Source: a virus. Taken from it: a stretch of DNA of 22,551 nucleotides. Positions within the stretch are counted from its first letter, which is position 1. Each line of letters begins with the position of its first letter. The notes under the pieces were generated by a model that saw nothing but the letters and a program-made list of their open reading frames with translations, did not search any database and was not told the origin of the DNA. Below are positions 20,053 to 22,551 of the stretch, piece after piece. The stretch covers positions 1 through 22,551 of IMG/VR virus record IMGVR_UViG_3300022745_000148, one strand, 5' to 3'. Both the position numbers and the translations under genes were made by a program.

Positions 20053-20082
20053 CTCCCCGGCTGGCTTCGGCCGGGGAGTTTT
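20053..20082 (+). terminator. Leader terminator/attenuator hairpin
   Basis: CTCCCCGGC pairs with G-CCGGGGAG to form a stem of at least 9 bp (20053-20061 with 20070-20078), followed by TTTT. It stands in front of the 31-aa gene, whose ribosome site GGGAG (20086-20090) begins a few bases later, so transcription must read through it to reach the operon. Confidence 0.7.
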
Positions 20083-20097
20083 ACCGGGAGAATTCAA

Positions 20098-20193
20098 ATG
20101 GCATTTGCGTGGATACTTGCAATTGTGCTGTGTTTCGTAAGCCCTCCTATTGGAGCCCTTGCGGTTATCATCCTGATAGTCGCAGACCGATAG
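20098..20193 (+). CDS. 31-aa two-helix membrane peptide
   Basis: MAFAWILAIVLCFVSPPIGA then LAVIILIVADR. GGGAG lies 7 nt before the ATG. Almost entirely hydrophobic, with a central Ser-Pro-Pro-x-Gly turn that would give a hairpin of two short membrane helices; the PPxG turn loosely resembles that of Pmp3/UPF0057 peptides, without real evidence of homology. Its stop TAG is directly followed by ATG of the next frame. As the first gene after the attenuator, it may be a host-membrane effector. Confidence 0.65.
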   Translation: MAFAWILAIVLCFVSPPIGALAVIILIVADR

Positions 20194-20601
20194 ATGCTTA
20201 GGATCCCCACTTCTACAGACGAGAGCAGGACGGACGCCTTGCCCGATTTCCCTCGTATGTTCGGGGGGAAACGAAAGACTAAACGCAAGGCCAAATCCCG
20301 GCCCTCAAGCCAGCTAACAAAGATCCAAAGGATCCCCACCCGTCAGGTATCCATAAAGGATCTCCCCATCTGCCTGCGCAGGTACTATGAGCATATTGGC
20401 AAGCCCCATATATGGGCAGAACCATATGCCTATCCCAAGTCTCCGATAACGTACATGCCCTCGCGTGTGTACGTTCTTTTGATTTCCGACGTGCCTGTGT
20501 GTACGTTCACCTGTGTTCGTGAAGCAACCTTAACATGTAAAGCTTTACAGGCTTTCTTGGAAGGGTCCGCTGTGTCTGTGTGTTGTAACGAAATAACCTA
20601 A
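20194..20601 (+). CDS. 135-aa basic ORF, doubtful in its second half
   Basis: Starts immediately after the 31-aa stop (TAG-ATG). MLRIPTSTDESRTDALPDFP, then a strongly basic patch GGKRKTKRKAKSRPSS at about 24-40, and RRYYEHIGKPHIWAEPYAYP in the middle. Three AGGATC(T)CCCC repeats lie inside the frame (20200, 20329, 20357), and palindrome copy 6 lies in its last quarter, although most other copies are intergenic. That makes the downstream part look partly regulatory. Tight coupling to the previous gene supports translation at least at the start. No family recognised. Confidence 0.45.
   Translation: MLRIPTSTDESRTDALPDFPRMFGGKRKTKRKAKSRPSSQLTKIQRIPTRQVSIKDLPICLRRYYEHIGKPHIWAEPYAYPKSPITYMPSRVYVLLISDVPVCTFTCVREATLTCKALQAFLEGSAVSVCCNEIT
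20526..20542. promoter_or_regulatory. Palindromic element, copy 6 (CCTTAACATGTAAAG)
   Basis: AACCTTAACATGTAAAG, followed closely by CTTTACAGG, which could pair with the same right arm. It lies about 95 bases before the 71-aa gene at 20638 and inside the doubtful 135-codon frame. Confidence 0.6.
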
Positions 20602-20603
20602 AC

Positions 20604-20635
20604 GAACCCGAAGGGTTCTTCTAGAGGTATCTAGA
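20604..20635 (+). other. Paired hairpins before the 71-aa gene
   Basis: GAACCC-GAA-GGGTTC (20604-20618) and TCTAGA-GGTA-TCTAGA (20620-20635) lie back to back, ending just before the ATG at 20638. The second would enclose the AGAGG ribosome site in its stem and loop. No T run follows, so they are more likely mRNA processing or translation-control structures than terminators. Confidence 0.45.
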
Positions 20636-20637
20636 GT

Positions 20638-20853
20638 ATGTCGCTGAGTCAGAAAGTTGTTTTCCCTCCCACGTTCCGGTGTCGGTACCGGGTCAAGGCC
20701 AGCATGTCGGATAAGCGAGTAACCACCCGCTTCTACATGAACCTGCAGGCTGCACGTAGGGCTCTCACTGAGCTGTCCCGATTGGAGAAGGTCGTGCATG
20801 TGGCCTTGGACCTTGGGGACTTCAATGTGGTGGAGGAATTAGTCTATGGCTAA
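20638..20853 (+). CDS. 71-aa small basic protein, unknown function
   Basis: MSLSQKVVFPPTFRCRYRVK, ASMSDKRVTTRFYMNLQAAR then RALTELSRLEKVVHVALDLG, ending DFNVVEELVYG. A beta-strand start (FRCRYRVKAS), a Y-x-x-L-x-A-A-R-x-A helix and a final strand suggest a small alpha/beta fold. AGAGG lies about 11 nt upstream within a hairpin. Its end overlaps the next ATG by 8 nt, the first of a series of coupled junctions. Unrecognised. Confidence 0.65.
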   Translation: MSLSQKVVFPPTFRCRYRVKASMSDKRVTTRFYMNLQAARRALTELSRLEKVVHVALDLGDFNVVEELVYG

Positions 20854-20974
20854 TCCCCGCCCCAAGAAGCCAGCCTCCAACCACCCGTGGAAGCGTAGCA
20901 CCCGGCCAGTTCCGGCCCCCGGTGTACGTAAGTGGTGGGAACACTACCGGGAAGTCCTCAGGAGCCTCGAATGA
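20846..20974 (+). CDS. 42-aa basic Pro/Trp-rich peptide
   Basis: MANPRPKKPASNHPWKRSTR, PVPAPGVRKWWEHYREVLRS, LE. GGAGG lies 9 nt before the ATG, a strong ribosome site, and both ends overlap neighbouring genes (8 nt at the start, ATGA at the end). Basic, proline-rich N-terminus and a short helical C-terminus containing WW-x-H-Y-R. Probably a real small protein, possibly a binding peptide for a host factor. Too short for ORF callers. Confidence 0.65.
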   Translation: MANPRPKKPASNHPWKRSTRPVPAPGVRKWWEHYREVLRSLE

Positions 20975-21186
20975 ATCCCAACACAACGGTAGAAGCTGTG
21001 TTCTACCTCGGTGATGACAATAAGCCCAGATTTCTGGGCATTTTTGAGTCCCGAGATAGGATGAAAGCTGCAAGGCTCTCCCTTCTCTGTCAGGCAATGG
21101 GCTGGGACAATCGCAGACTCTGCTATTACCCGGCAAACCTCAACGAAGTGATCGACAACTTCCAAGTCGTGGCGGCATACCCATGA
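20971..21186 (+). CDS. 71-aa small protein, unknown function
   Basis: MNPNTTVEAVFYLGDDNKPR, FLGIFESRDRMKAARLSLLC, QAMGWDNRRLCYYPANLNEV then IDNFQVVAAYP. GGAG is 6 nt before the ATG at 20971; the frame is open to 20932 but the upstream part overlaps the 42-aa gene. Compact alpha/beta pattern (V-F-Y-L, F-L-G-I-F, helix R-D-R-M-K-A-A-R), similar in style to the preceding 71-aa protein. It overlaps the next gene by ATGA. Function unknown. Confidence 0.7.
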   Translation: MNPNTTVEAVFYLGDDNKPRFLGIFESRDRMKAARLSLLCQAMGWDNRRLCYYPANLNEVIDNFQVVAAYP

Positions 21187-21419
21187 GCAAAGACTTCGCA
21201 ACGGTGAGCATCGAAGATGCGCATTACATTCAGATCCTCAACAAACTCGACGAGGAGGGCATTGAAATCAAGATCCGAACCGATCCCAAGATCCCTGAGA
21301 CTCGGTTCTTCATCCTCGGCCCCAAGCAGGCTGTATTCGGGCTGGGGCGCGATAAGGATCGCCTTGTGGCTGCTCGCACGGCGGTTGAGCAATACATAGC
21401 CCGGATCATGCCCAGATGA
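21183..21419 (+). CDS. 78-aa small protein, unknown function
   Basis: MSKDFATVSIEDAHYIQILN, KLDEEGIEIKIRTDPKIPET, RFFILGPKQAVFGLGRDKDR then LVAARTAVEQYIARIMPR. Start and stop overlap neighbours by ATGA, so it is translationally coupled. Helix-strand-strand-helix pattern without catalytic motif. It occurs within the small-gene chain before the amidoligase. Unrecognised. Confidence 0.7.
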   Translation: MSKDFATVSIEDAHYIQILNKLDEEGIEIKIRTDPKIPETRFFILGPKQAVFGLGRDKDRLVAARTAVEQYIARIMPR

Positions 21420-21598
21420 GTACAGACATAGCTTGGGCTATCTGGACCATAGGGGCCATCATCCTTTTTGTCCTGTGTTTGGTTGCCACAGACCTCATGC
21501 CAAATAACAGGAAAACCGCCTACGCTATCTGGATATTATCTGCGCTATGGGTAGCTCCTAAGGCTATTCAGGCGTGGCTGACTGTCCTAGCATCCTGA
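21416..21598 (+). CDS. 60-aa two-helix membrane protein
   Basis: MSTDIAWAIWTIGAIILFVL, CLVATDLMPNNRKTAYAIWI then LSALWVAPKAIQAWLTVLAS. Two membrane helices, about 7-24 and 34-48, with a polar DLMPNNRKT turn between. ATGA overlap with the previous gene. Its stop codon runs into palindrome copy 7. Possibly a host membrane effector or a small phage membrane protein; no family recognised. Confidence 0.68.
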   Translation: MSTDIAWAIWTIGAIILFVLCLVATDLMPNNRKTAYAIWILSALWVAPKAIQAWLTVLAS

Positions 21599-21616
21599 AC
21601 CTTAACACTGTAAAGG
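21598..21616. promoter_or_regulatory. Palindromic element, copy 7 (CCTTAACA-C-TGTAAAGG)
   Basis: Located between the 60-aa membrane gene and the amidoligase GTG (21627). The right arm TGTAAAGG supplies the AAAGG that is the only ribosome-site candidate for the amidoligase, about 10 nt upstream, as at copy 1 for the adaptor gene. Confidence 0.65.
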
Positions 21617-21626
21617 TATTTACAAC

Positions 21627-22551
21627 GTGACAAAGCGAATTCGAGTGGGGTGTGACCCCGAACTGTTTGTGAAGCCCATTGACTCCGAGGAGCACATCCC
21701 AATCTGCGGGAAGATTGGCGGCACCAAGGACAAACCCTTGGCTCTGTCCAAGGAGGCCCAAGGCTTCCCCCTCGGCAAGAACTACGGCCTACAGGAGGAC
21801 GGGGCTGCCCTAGAGTTCAACACTCCTCCCTTCTCCGACATGCTGGAGTTCGGCCTTCGTATCGACCAGTTCATGAAGTGGCTTCCGAAGTACCTTGCCC
21901 CCAAGGGTCTCCGGCTGTCCTATGACTGCGTGGCGACCTTCAAGCCGGAAGCCTTCAAGGAGTTCCCGGACGCCATGCGGTTCGGTTGTGATCCGGACTT
22001 TGATCCCTACGAACGCAGCCAGCGCCCCCCGATCGAAGTGGAACAGGTCGGGAACCAGCGGTTCGCTGCGGGGCATCTTCATCTGGGGTATGACACTCAG
22101 ACAGTCCCTGTGCCCATCATGGCCCAGCTCTTGGACCTTATGGTCGGGATACCCTGCGTCCACTTGGACAAACAGGGGCCTCGTAGGCAGTTCTACGGTG
22201 TTCCGGGTCTCTACCGGGAGAAGCCCTACGGGGTGGAGTATCGGACTCTCTCCAACTTCTGGCTCAGGCCGGATACCATCGGAGAGGATGGTAACTTCGT
22301 CCATCTGCTTGCCCGATGCCTGAATGACATCGCGTACTGGGCAGAGACGAACAACCAGCTCATCCGGGACCTCTACAAGGCTGTTCCGTGGGATGATGTG
22401 CGTACCGCCATTCAGACCGAGAATGACGAAATGGCTACCGCTATCCTGCAGTTTGCCCACAAGATGGCCCCGGAAGTCATGCGGATTCCCCGTCAGGTCC
22501 ACCAGTGGCAGGTGTATCGGGATCCGAACCTCGGCAAAATGTCCAAAACCA
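21627..22551 (+). CDS. phiEco32-type phage COOH.NH2 ligase (amidoligase), C-terminus outside window
   Basis: At least 308 residues from GTG at 21627: MTKRIRVGCDPELFVKP (D10-P-E12), KIGGTKDKPLAL, then LQEDGAALEFNTPP (E57-D58-G, E63-F-N65), AAGHLHLGY (H150, H152), RRQFYGVPGLYREKPYGVEY and RTLSNFWL (R206). The order G-x-D-P-E, EDG...EFN, G-H-x-H-x-G, RR..YG..G.YR..PYG.EYRTLSN is the signature of the glutamine-synthetase-fold amidoligases described in phiEco32-like phages. These are proposed to form amide bonds between carboxyl and amino groups using ATP. All expected metal/ATP-binding acidic and histidine residues visible here are present. Partners such as an ATP-grasp or GATase could lie beyond the window. 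The small genes before it form its operon. Confidence 0.88.
   Translation, partial: MTKRIRVGCDPELFVKPIDSEEHIPICGKIGGTKDKPLALSKEAQGFPLGKNYGLQEDGAALEFNTPPFSDMLEFGLRIDQFMKWLPKYLAPKGLRLSYDCVATFKPEAFKEFPDAMRFGCDPDFDPYERSQRPPIEVEQVGNQRFAAGHLHLGYDTQTVPVPIMAQLLDLMVGIPCVHLDKQGPRRQFYGVPGLYREKPYGVEYRTLSNFWLRPDTIGEDGNFVHLLARCLNDIAYWAETNNQLIRDLYKAVPWDDVRTAIQTENDEMATAILQFAHKMAPEVMRIPRQVHQWQVYRDPNLGKMSKT

Larger units (their letters stand above)
19924..20097 (+). ncRNA. Long structured 5' leader with duplicated CTCCCCG arms (attenuator candidate)
   Basis: About 170 nt between the predicted transcription start and the first ATG, with no ATG inside. It contains palindrome copy 5 and two copies of AGGATCTCCCCG-K-CTGG 30 bp apart (20018 and 20048). 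The CGGGGAG arm at 20072-20078 can pair with either copy. Pairing with the second makes a terminator; pairing with the first leaves a longer, non-terminating fold. It could also yield a small RNA of about 160 nt. Confidence 0.5.

Noticed and set aside
21810-22502. 230-codon leftward frame opposite the amidoligase
   Set aside because: Mirror of the strongly motif-supported amidoligase; no ribosome site and no protein-like motif.
1-22551. CRISPR array, insertion sequence, integrase or attachment site
   Set aside because: No regularly spaced identical direct repeats with unique spacers, no transposase or integrase motifs and no long terminal inverted repeats were seen. The 18-bp LexA-like units and fibre repeats do not fit these classes.

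Overview
The window is part of the genome of a tailed double-stranded DNA phage, most likely short-tailed (podovirus-like). The leftward strand carries TerL, portal, scaffold, HK97-type major capsid, head-tail adaptor, a nozzle/P22 gp10-like stabilisation protein and tail fibres. No sheath, tape-measure or tail-tube gene is seen. The rightward strand ends in a gene recognisable as a phiEco32-type phage COOH.NH2 ligase (amidoligase). Sigma70-type promoters, DnaA boxes of the TTATNCACA type and a perfect CTGT-N8-ACAG LexA/SOS box point to a proteobacterial host of beta/gamma type. This is inference; the host is not identified.

Layout. Positions 17204 down to 1 form one tightly packed leftward late transcription unit. 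From its upstream end it holds small unknown proteins (two sharing an identical C-terminal 12-residue peptide), a small-terminase-like DNA-packaging candidate, a run of beta-rich decoration-type proteins, a 20-residue-repeat protein, TerL, portal, three small proteins (one zinc ribbon), scaffold, major capsid, adaptor, nozzle, tail fibre and fibre-associated protein. Last come two small membrane proteins (lysis candidates) and a GNAT-fold protein cut by the window edge. Several genes of 33-60 codons lie in the joints between larger genes.

Positions 17205-19049 are mostly non-coding and look like the control/replication centre. From left to right they hold an AT-rich leader with repeated AAGTAAC/GTTACTT words, a nested inverted repeat, a promoter followed by a tandem 18-bp LexA-like array, a CTTTACATGTAAAG palindrome, five DnaA-type boxes, one leftward small membrane gene with its own terminator, and a strong rightward promoter.

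Positions 19050-22551 run rightward. A self-contained 246-aa early gene has its own promoter and terminator. A second strong promoter follows, with a leader of about 170 nt ending in a terminator that looks like an attenuator. Then come a 31-aa membrane peptide and a chain of small overlapping genes (ATGA junctions) leading to the amidoligase, which is truncated by the window end.

Seven dispersed copies of a near-palindrome, CCTTWACA-(N)-TGTAAAGG, sit in or near the gene joints on both sides and may link late and early regulation. The main novelty candidates are the shared C-terminal tag, the LexA-like tandem array beside the DnaA boxes, the dispersed palindrome family and the duplicated attenuator leader.
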